Source: Bacteroidetes bacterium 43-16 (GTDB taxonomy: Bacteria; Bacteroidota; Bacteroidia; Chitinophagales; Chitinophagaceae). From it: a stretch of DNA of 64,000 nucleotides. A program made the position numbers and the translations under genes. The stretch lies in contig MKTB01000009.1 in the NCBI GenBank assembly GCA_001897525.1, positions 62,001-126,000 on the forward strand, in the 5' to 3' direction. A model generated the notes under the pieces. That model made no database searches, was not told where the DNA came from, and saw nothing but the letters and a program-made list of their open reading frames with translations. Shown in pieces: positions 33,737-43,711 of the stretch (its first letter is position 1; each line of letters opens with the position of its first letter).

Positions 33737-34093
33737 CTATTGAAAGATAGAAGCGCAATCCTTGCCTACGTCTTGCATTTTCTCTTGCAAGCCCATTTTT
33801 TCGGCTTGCTTGATCAGCTCTTTCGGGGGAGCCTGCCCGGGTTTTAAGGCATTAAGTTTATGAAATAGTTTCAGTTCTTCCAGGCTTAATTTCGTGCCCA
33901 GGTCTTTTATAAAACAATCCCCGAATTGCTCAGACTTTTCCTTTGAAGTGCCATCAGAGATCAGTTCCTTAACGAGTGTGCTGCGAATCGACTTGAGCAT
34001 AGATGCTTTGGTCTCTGCAGGTTTTGATTGTGCTGTAGCCAATTGATTGCCGCTTAAAAGGATCATGCTGAATGCAAGAAATAATTTGCTCAT
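33737..34093 (-). CDS. small secreted helical protein
   Basis: A 118-residue protein with signal peptide (MSKLFLAFSMILLSGNQLATA-QSK). The mature part is charged and predicted mostly helical (LKSIRSTLVKELISDG, EELKLFHKLNALK, IKQAEKMGLQEKMQDVGKDC) with two cysteines about 50 residues apart that could pair. No family recognised. Single-gene unit on the minus strand with its own terminator, 105 bases downstream of the 34199 gene. Confidence 0.65.
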   Translation of the reverse strand: MSKLFLAFSMILLSGNQLATAQSKPAETKASMLKSIRSTLVKELISDGTSKEKSEQFGDCFIKDLGTKLSLEELKLFHKLNALKPGQAPPKELIKQAEKMGLQEKMQDVGKDCASIFQ

Positions 34094-34198
34094 TTATATT
34101 TTTTTAGAAGCCGAAAATAAGCTTATCCTTGTTCATAAATGTACGCTTGCATTTTATTTTTTGAATAAATATAGAGCAGGAATGATTGCCGTTAAAAT

Positions 34199-34999
34199 TC
34201 AGGGATTTTCTGTAAATCTTTTTCCATCGAAGGTATAAGACAAGCTATTCCTTCCTTTGATTACATTTTGAAGCTCAGAATTGTTTTTATGCTTTGGTCC
34301 TACTTCATCGGCACTACCCAGATCCTTGATAATAAGCCGGCGTTTTTCTGCATTATATACTATTTCGGCAATAGCTGCTGGGATTTCAGGAGTATAGATA
34401 TCATCATTGTAGCTCAGGGCCGGATATTGATTATAAAATGCCGGGTAATTCAAATTTAAACGATCTCCGGAAAGCTCCAGTACCAGTGCATCTGCACAGG
34501 CCACCTGGCTGCTGCCCTTTGATGTGCCTATGAATAAATAAAGGTTGTGCTCTTTGGAGCGGGATAGTATGTGGGATTCATAAAAATGATCATAAACATC
34601 TAGTAAGGCTGCTCCATATTTACCGTCCGGTTTTTTCCATTGTACGATCGCTGTGTACAGGTTCCCTGCTGTACCTCCTGATGAATAGCTGTAATTATAG
34701 ATCGTCAACAGACTGTCTGATGTAGTGATGCGTTCCAGCTTCATCTTGCTGTCGGCTACCTGGAAAGGTCTTTTGGATAAATAGGCAAGCATTTCACGGT
34801 TCAATACTTTCGCAAAACTATCTACATTGAACTCAGGCTCCTCATCGTATCGCCAGTCAGACAATTTTTCTAATTTCTTTTGTATGCTGATTTGCGCAGC
34901 GTTGTTTTTTTGTGCGTTGCCCGTACAGGCGCTCATGGTAAAAGCAGTTGTAAGTACCAGTATTATCAGCTTATGTAGGATGCCTTTCATGGATAGCAT
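34199..34999 (-). CDS. lipoprotein of unknown function
   Basis: A 266-residue lipoprotein with lipobox FTMSAC-TGN. The mature part contains EEPEFNVDSFAKVLNREMLAYL, SYSSGGTAGNLYTAIVQW, LFIGTSKGSSQVACADALVLEL and IAEIVYNAEKRRLIIKD, a mixed alpha/beta protein without a motif that I know. ATG 34999 is followed by a second ATG three codons later, which is an equally good start. No near neighbour in the same transcript is evident. Confidence 0.65.
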   Translation of the reverse strand: MLSMKGILHKLIILVLTTAFTMSACTGNAQKNNAAQISIQKKLEKLSDWRYDEEPEFNVDSFAKVLNREMLAYLSKRPFQVADSKMKLERITTSDSLLTIYNYSYSSGGTAGNLYTAIVQWKKPDGKYGAALLDVYDHFYESHILSRSKEHNLYLFIGTSKGSSQVACADALVLELSGDRLNLNYPAFYNQYPALSYNDDIYTPEIPAAIAEIVYNAEKRRLIIKDLGSADEVGPKHKNNSELQNVIKGRNSLSYTFDGKRFTENP

Positions 35000-35118
35000 G
35001 TTGTTATAGGTTTTGTTGTTTTAGTCGGGTTTAATATCTTTTTGGACTATTAGTTTTTTTAACGCAAAAATGTAATAGCTGTAATTTACAACATTCTTTG
35101 ATGATGCGGTACAATGTA

Positions 35119-35151
35119 AAAGGCTTTCAGGTATCAAACCTGAAAGCCTTT
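35119..35151. terminator. terminator of the 35173 gene
   Basis: Fourteen-base perfect arms aaaggctttcaggt/acctgaaagccttt with a 5-base loop, 21 bases past the stop on the minus strand; shares the AAAGGCTTTCA arm with the tRNA-Phe terminator. Confidence 0.8.
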
Positions 35152-35172
35152 TTGCGGTGCTGTGCTACCTGC

Positions 35173-37218
35173 TTAGCGGATCAGCGTAATCTCGCCTTTC
35201 AAGTTTTTCACACTGCCATCTAAGAAGGTGATCGAGATATTGTAAAAATAAAGGCCTTTTTCCAGGGGCTTCCCGTTTGATGTGCCATCCCAGCCACTGT
35301 TCATATTAGCCGTATTGTGGATCATTTGACCATAGCGGTTGTAGACCTGGAATATTGCCACACTATAGGCGCGCTCCAGCTTGAGCTTGGGCAGGAATAC
35401 ATCATTCAGGCCATCCCCGTTCGGCGTAAATGCATTCGGAATAGCGGCCTCTTTAGTATAAGCCCTTAACCGTACCGGGATGATCAGACTGTCATTACAA
35501 CCTTCACGGGAGCGCCCGAAGACACTGATGTCCTGGTTTTCTTTGAGGGAAAGGTATTGCTGGTCTAGCGTAGGTATCGTGAAGAGTTGTGCCGGCTCCC
35601 AACCCAGTATTTCAAAACGACCGTCAAATTCGTTGCTGATCTTTATAGAAAAACGCTCCAGCTCATAAGGATCTTCCGGGTTTAAGGTGTATTGCATATT
35701 GAAACGGTTCACGCTCACATTAAACTGGCGGTACAGGCTGTCGCAGCCGAAAGTATTCTGTACGGTATCCCTTACAACAGTTGCTTCTGTGTACCTTATT
35801 CCATTCAGCCATACTTCATCACATCCTGCAGTATCTATCATTAGCTCCCGGGCTGTATTATGGATATTTATCCTGATCTCGCGGTAGATACTGTCACAAT
35901 GCTGCACGGAATAAAGTGTGTCATACAATATGGTGCTTTGTGTGTACACCTGGTTATCGTAGCTGACCTGGTCGCATCCGTCGAGGTTGATGAGGTCAGC
36001 CTGTGGGGCAGCTGATACCGTTAAATTCAGGGTGACGATGCTGTCACAGCCTGCTGCTGCCGGGAAGGTATCCCTGGCAGAATGATTACTTGTTGTGTAA
36101 GTGATGCCGTTAAACGTGTAGGATTGTCCATAACAGATGCTCACCGTTTCTGTTCCGGCCGGTGCCGGATCGATTTGTATCGTCATGGTCTGTGTATCTA
36201 TAGCACATTGGCCGGGGGCCGATGTGAAGGTATAGGTAGTCGTTGCGGTGTTACTGAGCGCAGGACTCCAGGTGCCGGTAATACCGTTGTTAGAGGTAGT
36301 AGGTAATGCTGGAATGGGCGCACCACTGCAATAGGGGCCGAGTGGATTGAAGAATGGTGTATCTATTGCTTGCGGGGAAAGGATCAGTTCCTGCATGATA
36401 TTGATGGCACAACAAGGATCTGTGAAGGCGCTGATGATCTTTACCGTAGTATCTGCCAGGATGTTATTGATCGTAATGCTGGTATTACCGGTACTATTGG
36501 TCACTACTGTGTCAAGGGTTAACAGGCCGAGGATATTCTCGCCATTCACATTATAGACTATGGATGTTCCCGGGGCGGAGGTCAGGTTGATTACGGCATC
36601 TTCGCCGATACAAATGGCAGCCGGAGGCTGAATCAAAACACTCTGAACATTACAGGCCGGATTGGTCGTGCCTGAAATAGTGGTGCCGTTAATGATCCGG
36701 AATGTTCCTGCAGCATGTGTGGCATTGGCCATGACCAACCGGAGTTCTACGCTGTCATTGGCCGGGATGCAAAAATTGGTGGGAAAGGTTACCGTCTGGC
36801 TATTGGTATTGTTCAGGTAACCGGTACCGATAAGGCTGATGACACCGGTAGCCGGAAAATGCAGATAGGCCCTGAAGTAGGGTGGGCCGGTACTGCTCTT
36901 ACGGGCTACAAAGGAAAGCTGGGTGATATGTAAGGAAGTATTGGCATCTGTTTTGATATAGGAAGCGATGTAGCTCAGCGGGTTGCCGCTAAGATTCTGG
37001 GAATTGTAGCCATCTGTAGCACTTTGGTAAGTACTGTTGTTGTACCTTCTCCATTGAGTAAAAGTAACTCCTGTTGCCGTGGGGATATTGGTGAAATTTC
37101 CATGTGGCGATGCATCTACGTAACCGCTCCATGTAGTAGTGGTTAAAGGGGTTTGCGCATCAACAAGCGTTCCCAGGAGAAAAGTAAACAGGCTGAAAAT
37201 AAGCAGTATATACTTCAT
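35173..37218 (-). CDS. secreted protein with T9SS type B (gliding-motility) C-terminal domain
   Basis: A 681-residue exported protein with signal peptide ending GTLVDA-QTP. The last 85 residues are the gliding motility-associated (CHU_C, type B) sorting domain: IPNAFTPNGDGLNDVFLP, IFQVYNRYGQMI, GWDGTSNGKPLEKGLYFYNI. In the middle three tandem repeats of about 50 residues each end in a CDS motif (AGCDSIVTLNLTV, QHCDSIYREIRI, FGCDSLYRQFNV), and an SprB-like repeat lies before them (YCSGAPIPALPTTSNNGITG). Probably a surface adhesin or matrix protein delivered by the T9SS. Confidence 0.88.
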   Translation of the reverse strand: MKYILLIFSLFTFLLGTLVDAQTPLTTTTWSGYVDASPHGNFTNIPTATGVTFTQWRRYNNSTYQSATDGYNSQNLSGNPLSYIASYIKTDANTSLHITQLSFVARKSSTGPPYFRAYLHFPATGVISLIGTGYLNNTNSQTVTFPTNFCIPANDSVELRLVMANATHAAGTFRIINGTTISGTTNPACNVQSVLIQPPAAICIGEDAVINLTSAPGTSIVYNVNGENILGLLTLDTVVTNSTGNTSITINNILADTTVKIISAFTDPCCAINIMQELILSPQAIDTPFFNPLGPYCSGAPIPALPTTSNNGITGTWSPALSNTATTTYTFTSAPGQCAIDTQTMTIQIDPAPAGTETVSICYGQSYTFNGITYTTSNHSARDTFPAAAGCDSIVTLNLTVSAAPQADLINLDGCDQVSYDNQVYTQSTILYDTLYSVQHCDSIYREIRINIHNTARELMIDTAGCDEVWLNGIRYTEATVVRDTVQNTFGCDSLYRQFNVSVNRFNMQYTLNPEDPYELERFSIKISNEFDGRFEILGWEPAQLFTIPTLDQQYLSLKENQDISVFGRSREGCNDSLIIPVRLRAYTKEAAIPNAFTPNGDGLNDVFLPKLKLERAYSVAIFQVYNRYGQMIHNTANMNSGWDGTSNGKPLEKGLYFYNISITFLDGSVKNLKGEITLIR

Positions 37219-37712
37219 AAAAATATTTTTATAAGAATCACCTGCGAAAATAATTTCCTGATATTACCTTAATATTTCCTTTGTATTATCATTTATTAAA
37301 TAAGTGTACATGCATCTTTATTATCCCTTCTTAATAGATTGTCAACATCAATTTAAAAAAGTGCACAATATTTTTTGAGGAAAGATCAGTTCGTGATACC
37401 GATCCTGAAGGCCCTGTTTTTATCAGGCAGGTACACTTTAAATTTTTTATGATCTGTATTGTTGTTATGAACATTTTCTGCTCTGTTTACGGCTGATTTA
37501 CGTCGTTGAAAATACGCTCCAAAACGTTTGAAAGCCTTGTTGGTAAAGCTCTTTTGAATCATACGGATTGTGTTTTTAAGGCCTGTTTTTAAGTAGAAAT
37601 ATTTAGTTAACATAGACTTAGATATGATGTATTATTTAATCTTTTGGTCATCTTAGATTAATGAGCCGATAACATATACGATTGATATTTGCTATACCTA
37701 AAACATTTTAAC
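37219..37712. other. divergent intergenic stretch
   Basis: Between the oppositely directed 35173 and 37713 genes. Besides the possible small gene at 37386-37613 it is A/T-rich leader sequence; GATATTTGC at 37685-37693 is a weak -7-like box for the plus-strand gene. Confidence 0.4.
37386..37613 (-). CDS. possible small basic protein
   Basis: A 75-residue frame with many Lys, Arg and Asn residues (MIQKSFTNKAFKRFGAYFQR, then NRAENVHNNNTDHKKF). Start could be ATG 37613 or, more compactly, ATG 37562. No signal peptide, no family recognised. It ends in GIRITN-type polar sequence and has no clear terminator. Codon use is plausible, but the frame might be chance within a long gap. Confidence 0.35.
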   Translation of the reverse strand: MLTKYFYLKTGLKNTIRMIQKSFTNKAFKRFGAYFQRRKSAVNRAENVHNNNTDHKKFKVYLPDKNRAFRIGITN

Positions 37713-40637
37713 ATGGCGAATTTCAACACGGGATTGATTGCAAAATCTCCCTCAGTAGCTCCAAAAAGCACTGCCGAAACACGAAAGACAGGTTCGCGCT
37801 TGTCGAAACTGAAAGTTATTGCAGGAGCAGCATTTGTTATGCTGGCTTCTTCTTTAACGGCCTCCGCGACGCTTATTAACAGTACAGTAACCTGTACACA
37901 GGCCACCACCGCTACCACCTCATGTGTAAATGGTTTTTATGCAAGTGGCTGGACTTCTAACAATGGATACTGGACGTATGCGCTGAACACAACGGGATTC
38001 TCTGCCATTACTATGAATTTTAACACCACTTCATCTGGTACCGGACCTACTAAAGGTTATGTTTATTACAACATCGGTGCAAGTGATGTATTAGTGGACA
38101 GCTACACGGTAAACACAAGTTGTGCCTTAAAGACGTTTACACTTCCTGCGGCCTGTAACAACAGACCTAATCTGCAGATCAAACTGAGAATGGCTAATGC
38201 TTCCGGTTCTGGTGGTACTAACCGTGTACCTTCTAACGGAGTATTTGACGGTACTAATACAGGAGGCTGTTCTGGCGCACCTGTTGCCGGTACGGTAAGC
38301 AGCAATAACACCGCTATCTGTGGTGCTGATTCTGTATTGTTCACGCTTTCAGGCGGAGCTAGTGGTACTGGTATCGGTTACCAATGGCAGTCTTCTACAG
38401 ACAACAGCAACTGGAACAATATTTCCGGTGCTACTAATCTTACCTACAAAGGTTTAGTATCTGCTACTACTTACTATCGTGTAGTGACTACCTGTGCAGG
38501 TTCCGGCTTATCTGCCAACTCAAGTGCACAACAGGTAACTGTAAATGCTATCCCTTCGGTTAACCCGATCGGCGGAGGCAGCAGCACACCATTAGTAATT
38601 GGTCAGACTTCTACTTTGTCTAATACCACAGCAGGTGGTACCTGGAGCAGCAGCAATACTTCTGTAGCTACTGTAAATGCATCAGGTGTGGTAACTGCCG
38701 TTAGCGGTGGTACTGCGGTGATCAGGTACACTGTTGAAGCGGTTTCTGGTTGTGAAAATACGGCTACAAGTAATGTAAATGTAGTATGGCCTAACACTTT
38801 GGCTTTGTATGCCGGTTATAATGGCAGCAATACTAACGTGATCACTCTTGCCGGTGAAACTTCAGGTGCATTAACGGCTTATAACTTCGCTACATTAGAT
38901 ACACCATCTGCACGTTGTGCTTCAGGTGGTTTAAGCGGATTGAACATCCTGCCTACGGTAACTGCTTTCAACAGCGCTACTGGTCCTTATGTTTCTTACA
39001 TCCTGACTCCGGATGCAGGTAAAGCATTAAACATGACCCGTATTTCTGCTAAAACACGTGAATCTGATTCTTCTGCACGCTTTGCACGTATCGCTTACCG
39101 TATCAATGGTGGTGCATGGATCCATGAAAACCGCGATGTGACACAAAGCAGAGGCGGTAGCTGTGGTGCCAACTCTAATGCGTGGGATTTCACTTTAAAT
39201 GGTGCTAACCCTACTGAAAATGGTATTACCGGTACTTTAGAAGTTGCCGTGTTCCCTTATGCTTCTTCTACTAAATATGGTACTTTCCAATTGAACAGCC
39301 TTGAAGTATATGGTACGATCACTAATGCTACTCCTTGTGCAGGTACTCCTGGTGCAGGTGTGGTAACTCCGTCTGTAGTTAATATCTGTGACAGCGGTTC
39401 GCGCTGGTTAAATTTTGCAGGTGATGCCGGTGTAGGTCTTACTTATCAATGGCAACAATCTACAGATAATGTATCTTTCACTAACATCACCGGTGCTACT
39501 GCTGCTACTTACAATACAGGTAACCTGGTTGCCGGTGTTGCTCCTGCAGTAAACTACTACCGCGTTCAAACTACTTGTTCTGCCTCTGGTCTGTCTTCAT
39601 TCTCTCCTGCTGATACAGTAAATGTAAACAGCACAGGAAGCTTAGGTGCTTTCACTACGCCTGCTTACTTGTATGTCGGTACTCCTGTTACGCTGACTGC
39701 ACCGGTATCTGGTGGTACATGGAGCAGTAACGACACAAGCGTAGCTTCTATTAACAGCGCTACGGGTACAATCACTCCTAACATGATCGGTGATGCGGTA
39801 TTTACTTACAGCAAAACAACGAATGGTTGTACAGCACGCAGCAGAGATACTGTAAGCGTAATCTATCCTAACACGATCGCTGCTTATATCGGTAAAAACG
39901 GTAGAAGCACTCAGGTGATGACGGCAAGCGGTTATACAGCTTCTGCTTTAGCTAACGTAGGTTTTGATACTGCTTCTAAATGTGCTAACGGCGGATTCAG
40001 CGGATTGAAGAAAGATGGCCTGATGAGCTACTCTGACTTAGGTCCTCATGTATCTTTCACACTGAATGTAGGTAGCACAACAATCGACATCACTGGTTTC
40101 TATGCCACATTACGTCGTTCTAACTCTGGTATCTCTAAAGCCCGTCTGGCTTACAATGTAGGTAACAGCTTCTGGTATGATGGTGGAGAATTAGATGTAT
40201 TGGCTGATGATTGTGGTTACAGCTCTGCTGTATTGGCCCACTCTGACCTGGCTTTCCTGGAAGGATTGTTCAATGTACCTGTTGAGTTTGCGATCTATGG
40301 TTATGCGCCTATTGCTAACGGTGGTACTTTACAGGTTAATGCAATCGATATCACAGCAACAGGTTCCCTGGCTTATATGTCTAAGCAATTACCTGCCGAT
40401 ATGCTGTCTGTTGATGCAGTAAGTGTTTATCCTAATCCTGCTACTAATATATTGAACATTGCAGCTAATGAAGCGGTAAACGTAAGCATCTTCAGCATTG
40501 ATGGTAAAAAAGTAAGCGATGTTGCCCAGGCTACCGCTGTTGATATCAGCCGTCTTGCTGCTGGTATGTATATGGTTCAGGTGCGCAGTGCAGCTAACAA
40601 TACTTTAATCAAAGCAGTAAAATTCACTAAACAATAA
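37713..40637 (+). CDS. large T9SS type A surface protein with two tandem repeats
   Basis: A 974-residue exported protein. The start at ATG 37713 leaves a long polar N-region (about 33 residues) before the hydrophobic core VIAGAAFVMLASSLTASA, an extended signal peptide. Two homologous repeats of about 340 residues follow. Each has an Ig-like part (GIGYQWQSSTDNSNWNNISG and LTYQWQQSTDNVSFTNITG), a Big_2-like part (GGTWSSSNTSVATVNASG and GGTWSSNDTSVASINSATG), and a beta sandwich (WPNTLALYAGYNGSNTNVIT and YPNTIAAYIGKNGRSTQVMT). The end is a type A sorting domain (VSVYPNPATNILNIA ... IKAVKFTKQ). Codon use looks strongly biased, as in highly expressed genes. Confidence 0.88.
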   Translation: MANFNTGLIAKSPSVAPKSTAETRKTGSRLSKLKVIAGAAFVMLASSLTASATLINSTVTCTQATTATTSCVNGFYASGWTSNNGYWTYALNTTGFSAITMNFNTTSSGTGPTKGYVYYNIGASDVLVDSYTVNTSCALKTFTLPAACNNRPNLQIKLRMANASGSGGTNRVPSNGVFDGTNTGGCSGAPVAGTVSSNNTAICGADSVLFTLSGGASGTGIGYQWQSSTDNSNWNNISGATNLTYKGLVSATTYYRVVTTCAGSGLSANSSAQQVTVNAIPSVNPIGGGSSTPLVIGQTSTLSNTTAGGTWSSSNTSVATVNASGVVTAVSGGTAVIRYTVEAVSGCENTATSNVNVVWPNTLALYAGYNGSNTNVITLAGETSGALTAYNFATLDTPSARCASGGLSGLNILPTVTAFNSATGPYVSYILTPDAGKALNMTRISAKTRESDSSARFARIAYRINGGAWIHENRDVTQSRGGSCGANSNAWDFTLNGANPTENGITGTLEVAVFPYASSTKYGTFQLNSLEVYGTITNATPCAGTPGAGVVTPSVVNICDSGSRWLNFAGDAGVGLTYQWQQSTDNVSFTNITGATAATYNTGNLVAGVAPAVNYYRVQTTCSASGLSSFSPADTVNVNSTGSLGAFTTPAYLYVGTPVTLTAPVSGGTWSSNDTSVASINSATGTITPNMIGDAVFTYSKTTNGCTARSRDTVSVIYPNTIAAYIGKNGRSTQVMTASGYTASALANVGFDTASKCANGGFSGLKKDGLMSYSDLGPHVSFTLNVGSTTIDITGFYATLRRSNSGISKARLAYNVGNSFWYDGGELDVLADDCGYSSAVLAHSDLAFLEGLFNVPVEFAIYGYAPIANGGTLQVNAIDITATGSLAYMSKQLPADMLSVDAVSVYPNPATNILNIAANEAVNVSIFSIDGKKVSDVAQATAVDISRLAAGMYMVQVRSAANNTLIKAVKFTKQ

Positions 40638-40682
40638 GCAACAATAACACCATAAGGAACACTAAAACCATATTGTTTTACG

Positions 40683-40719
40683 GGTTACACAATCTTTTTT
40701 AAGGTTGTGTAACCTTTTT
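40683..40719 (+). terminator. terminator of the 37713 gene
   Basis: Ten-base arms ggttacacaa/ttgtgtaacc with a 12-base loop, then TTTTTA, 45 bases past the stop. Confidence 0.75.
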
Positions 40720-40799
40720 ATACCAACAAGAGTTACAGGTGGTTTTGTTTTCCTCTTGAAGAAAAAAATTTACAATAGTAATTTCAAAATAATCAAATA

Positions 40800-43598
40800 A
40801 TGTTCAAATATTATAAATTTATACTGTTCCTCTTAATAAGTTGGATACCCGTTTTTGCCCAGGGGCAGACCGATACGATTGCATTGTGGACTTTTGAAAG
40901 TCGCTCAGGACAGGTATTGATCAGTCCGCCATTAACCACATACGGGCCATTGCAGCCCGAGCAGGGTAGCGGTGAGCTGACCAGCGTGCACCAGGGTGGT
41001 GCCTATGCCATTACCTTTGCCAATGCAGGTAATGGTACGCCAAAATCTTTAAATATAAACCGGTGGACCACCATCGGAGATTACATACAATTCCAGGTAA
41101 ATACCATCGGTAAATCTAATATTAAACTCAGCTTTGAACAGGGTAGTGCCAGTGGTAATGGCCCGCGTGATTTTAAAGTATCTTACAGTACAGATGGGAT
41201 CAACTTTACCGATCTGCCCGGAGGAGCTTTTGAACAGTCTTATTCATTGACCGGCTCTGTGCCTGGTGCCTGGAGTGCCACAGCTTATATGGCCGGGTTT
41301 AATAAAGTGTTCAACCTGCCTGCTGCATTAAATAATAACACAGCAGTTTACATCAGGTTATCCACTACTTCATTACAAAGTGTAACGACGGGTTCTACAG
41401 TAGCTACTAACGGGAATTCCCGTTTCGATGATATCCTGATCACGGGTACAATAGCCATCCCGGCCACTCAAATCACTAATGTAGCGGTGAATAGTTCTGG
41501 TTTTTGTAATGCCGGTGCCAGCCCGGTATCAGTATCCTTCAATACCAATGCAACAGGTACGGCTACTTATACTGCGGAGCTTTCTAATGCTTCCGGCAGC
41601 TTCGCTGCACCTGTAGTCATCGGTAGCAGTACTACATCTCCCATTGCTGCTATTATTCCGGCAGGCACTGTGGCCGGTACCACCTATAGGATCCGTGTAG
41701 TAGAAGGTAGTTCTGTCAGTCAAAATACGGCTGGCCCGGTCACTGTAGATCAGGCAGTCTCTATCTCGTCTCAACCCGCCAATGTTACGATCTGTGAAGG
41801 AGCACCGGTTAACTTATCTATGCAAAGTGCCAATGCGCAGACCTATCAGTGGCTTCATAACGGTACAGCGGTGGCCAATAATTCAGGCTTTGATCAATAC
41901 ACCATCACTGCCGCAATGCCTCAGCATGCAGGTAACTACAGCGTAGCGCTGAGCAATGGTGCCTGTGCAGATACCACAAACAATGCTGTGTTAACCATAA
42001 CTCCGGGTACGATTCCTGCGAATACTACGGTTGGCGGTTCAAGGTTTTTTGGCAACGGAAGCTATTTTCCTGTTATTGCCAATGATGGCAGTTGTGGTCG
42101 TTTAGCTATGATAAAGGCGCTTAATAATGCCTTAGGTAATACTACCGTTAACCTTACCGCCGGTGCTCCGCAACAGGCAGGAACTACTGGCCCTTGGTAT
42201 CTAGGCAGGTATTACAGGGTTAATGCAGCTACTGCCCCCACCGGCAATGCCGCTTTAAGCTTTTATTTCAGCCCGCAGGATATTACCGCTTATAACCTTT
42301 CTGCACCTGCTTCGCAGCAGATCGCAGCCAATCAGACGGCACAGACTTTAGGTAATTTTTATTTCTCTAAACTTACTAATGTGGCAGACCTGGGTACAGC
42401 TACGGTGATTGCACCGGATTCTGTAAGTTTCCAGGATGGATATTGGAAAGTGAGTATCACAACCAATAGCTTTAATAGTCTTTCCACTTTCTATGCTCAT
42501 GGTAATAATTTTGTACCATGCGCCACACCAACGATCAGCATCACAGAAAGTGCGAACAATATTTGTTCCGGCACTACAGTTACTTATACGGCCACTGCAA
42601 CTAATGGAGGTTTGAGCCCGGCTTACCAATGGCAGGTAAACGGTGCTAATGTGGGTACAGGTTTATCTGCTTACAGTTACACACCGGCCGATGGTGATAC
42701 CATAAAATGTATGATTACTAATGCAGACTGTTTTAACCCGGTAAGCGCGACCAGTAATGCCATTACCATGCAGGTAACACCAACGGTTACTCCGGATATC
42801 ATAGTTGCTGGTACACATACGAATTTATGTGCCGGTACTGAGGTGACTTTCACCGCGACGGCTAACCATACCGGTACCAATCCCGTTTATCAATGGAAAG
42901 TAAATGGTGCCAATATGGGAACCGGTGGTACCACTTTTGATTATACACCCAATAATGGTGATCTCATTTCTTGCGAACTGACGAGCAATGCGCTTTGCCT
43001 GAGTACAAGTACTCCCGTAGCGAGTAATGTACTCACTGCAAGTGTAAATGATCCTGTGGCAGCTGCTATCAATGTAACGGCTAACCCTCCGGGTGATGCC
43101 GTTGTGGGCACGCCGATCGTATATACCGCTAATGTGTCCGGGACTACAGCCTACAACATAGACTGGTATGTGAACGGACAAGCGGTAAGCACCACTACCA
43201 GCCCTGTAAATACCTATACAAGAAATGCTGCCACCGTTCCGGATACAGTATATGCTGTTTTAAAAGTGAACGGATGTTTTACAGATACGACTTACACTTC
43301 TAATGAAGTAGTGGTGACGACAAGTACCCGTATTCCTGAACTGGCCGTCGATTTAGGACTGAAGGTTTATCCTAACCCGGTTGCAGATCAGTTGACAATT
43401 GTATTGGACCAGGGCCAGTTAAAAGAAATACAACTGGTTAATGTGATCGGCCAGGTAGTACAACAAGAACAAGTTACTGCAGGTCGCAGGCACCTGGTTA
43501 ATTTGTCTGCTTACGCACCCGGTATTTACACGGTCAAAGTTCAATTAAGCTACCAGGGTAAAGACTACTTTGTCGTTAAGAAAATTATTAAAGAATAA
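40800..43598 (+). CDS. large T9SS type A surface protein with Ig-like repeats
   Basis: A 932-residue exported protein with signal peptide (LFLLISWIPVFA-QGQ). An N-terminal jellyroll-like domain (IALWTFESRSGQ ... FKVSYSTDGINFTDLPG) is followed by Ig-like domains: YQWLHNGTAVANNSGFDQYT and two close tandem repeats (SPAYQWQVNGANVGTGLSAY and NPVYQWKVNGANMGTGGTTF). The end is a type A sorting domain (LKVYPNPVADQLTIVL, VNVIGQVV, DYFVVKKIIKE). It lies 162 bases after the 37713 gene behind a terminator, so it has its own promoter. Likely an adhesin or sugar-binding surface protein. Confidence 0.88.
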   Translation: MFKYYKFILFLLISWIPVFAQGQTDTIALWTFESRSGQVLISPPLTTYGPLQPEQGSGELTSVHQGGAYAITFANAGNGTPKSLNINRWTTIGDYIQFQVNTIGKSNIKLSFEQGSASGNGPRDFKVSYSTDGINFTDLPGGAFEQSYSLTGSVPGAWSATAYMAGFNKVFNLPAALNNNTAVYIRLSTTSLQSVTTGSTVATNGNSRFDDILITGTIAIPATQITNVAVNSSGFCNAGASPVSVSFNTNATGTATYTAELSNASGSFAAPVVIGSSTTSPIAAIIPAGTVAGTTYRIRVVEGSSVSQNTAGPVTVDQAVSISSQPANVTICEGAPVNLSMQSANAQTYQWLHNGTAVANNSGFDQYTITAAMPQHAGNYSVALSNGACADTTNNAVLTITPGTIPANTTVGGSRFFGNGSYFPVIANDGSCGRLAMIKALNNALGNTTVNLTAGAPQQAGTTGPWYLGRYYRVNAATAPTGNAALSFYFSPQDITAYNLSAPASQQIAANQTAQTLGNFYFSKLTNVADLGTATVIAPDSVSFQDGYWKVSITTNSFNSLSTFYAHGNNFVPCATPTISITESANNICSGTTVTYTATATNGGLSPAYQWQVNGANVGTGLSAYSYTPADGDTIKCMITNADCFNPVSATSNAITMQVTPTVTPDIIVAGTHTNLCAGTEVTFTATANHTGTNPVYQWKVNGANMGTGGTTFDYTPNNGDLISCELTSNALCLSTSTPVASNVLTASVNDPVAAAINVTANPPGDAVVGTPIVYTANVSGTTAYNIDWYVNGQAVSTTTSPVNTYTRNAATVPDTVYAVLKVNGCFTDTTYTSNEVVVTTSTRIPELAVDLGLKVYPNPVADQLTIVLDQGQLKEIQLVNVIGQVVQQEQVTAGRRHLVNLSAYAPGIYTVKVQLSYQGKDYFVVKKIIKE

Positions 43599-43626
43599 GT
43601 ATAGACTATTATAATTGATCATCTTT

Positions 43627-43666
43627 AAAAGAGGACAGCTACCTGATCGGGTAGCTGTCCTCTTTT
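43627..43666. terminator. bidirectional terminator between 40800 and 43712 genes
   Basis: Arms of about 16 bases (aaagaggacagctacc/ggtagctgtcctcttt) with a 6-base loop and flanking A and T tracts, between two convergent genes. Confidence 0.8.
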
Positions 43667-43711
43667 ATGCGTACTATGGTCTTTGTATGAGTTTCAATGT
43701 TCCGGAATGCT

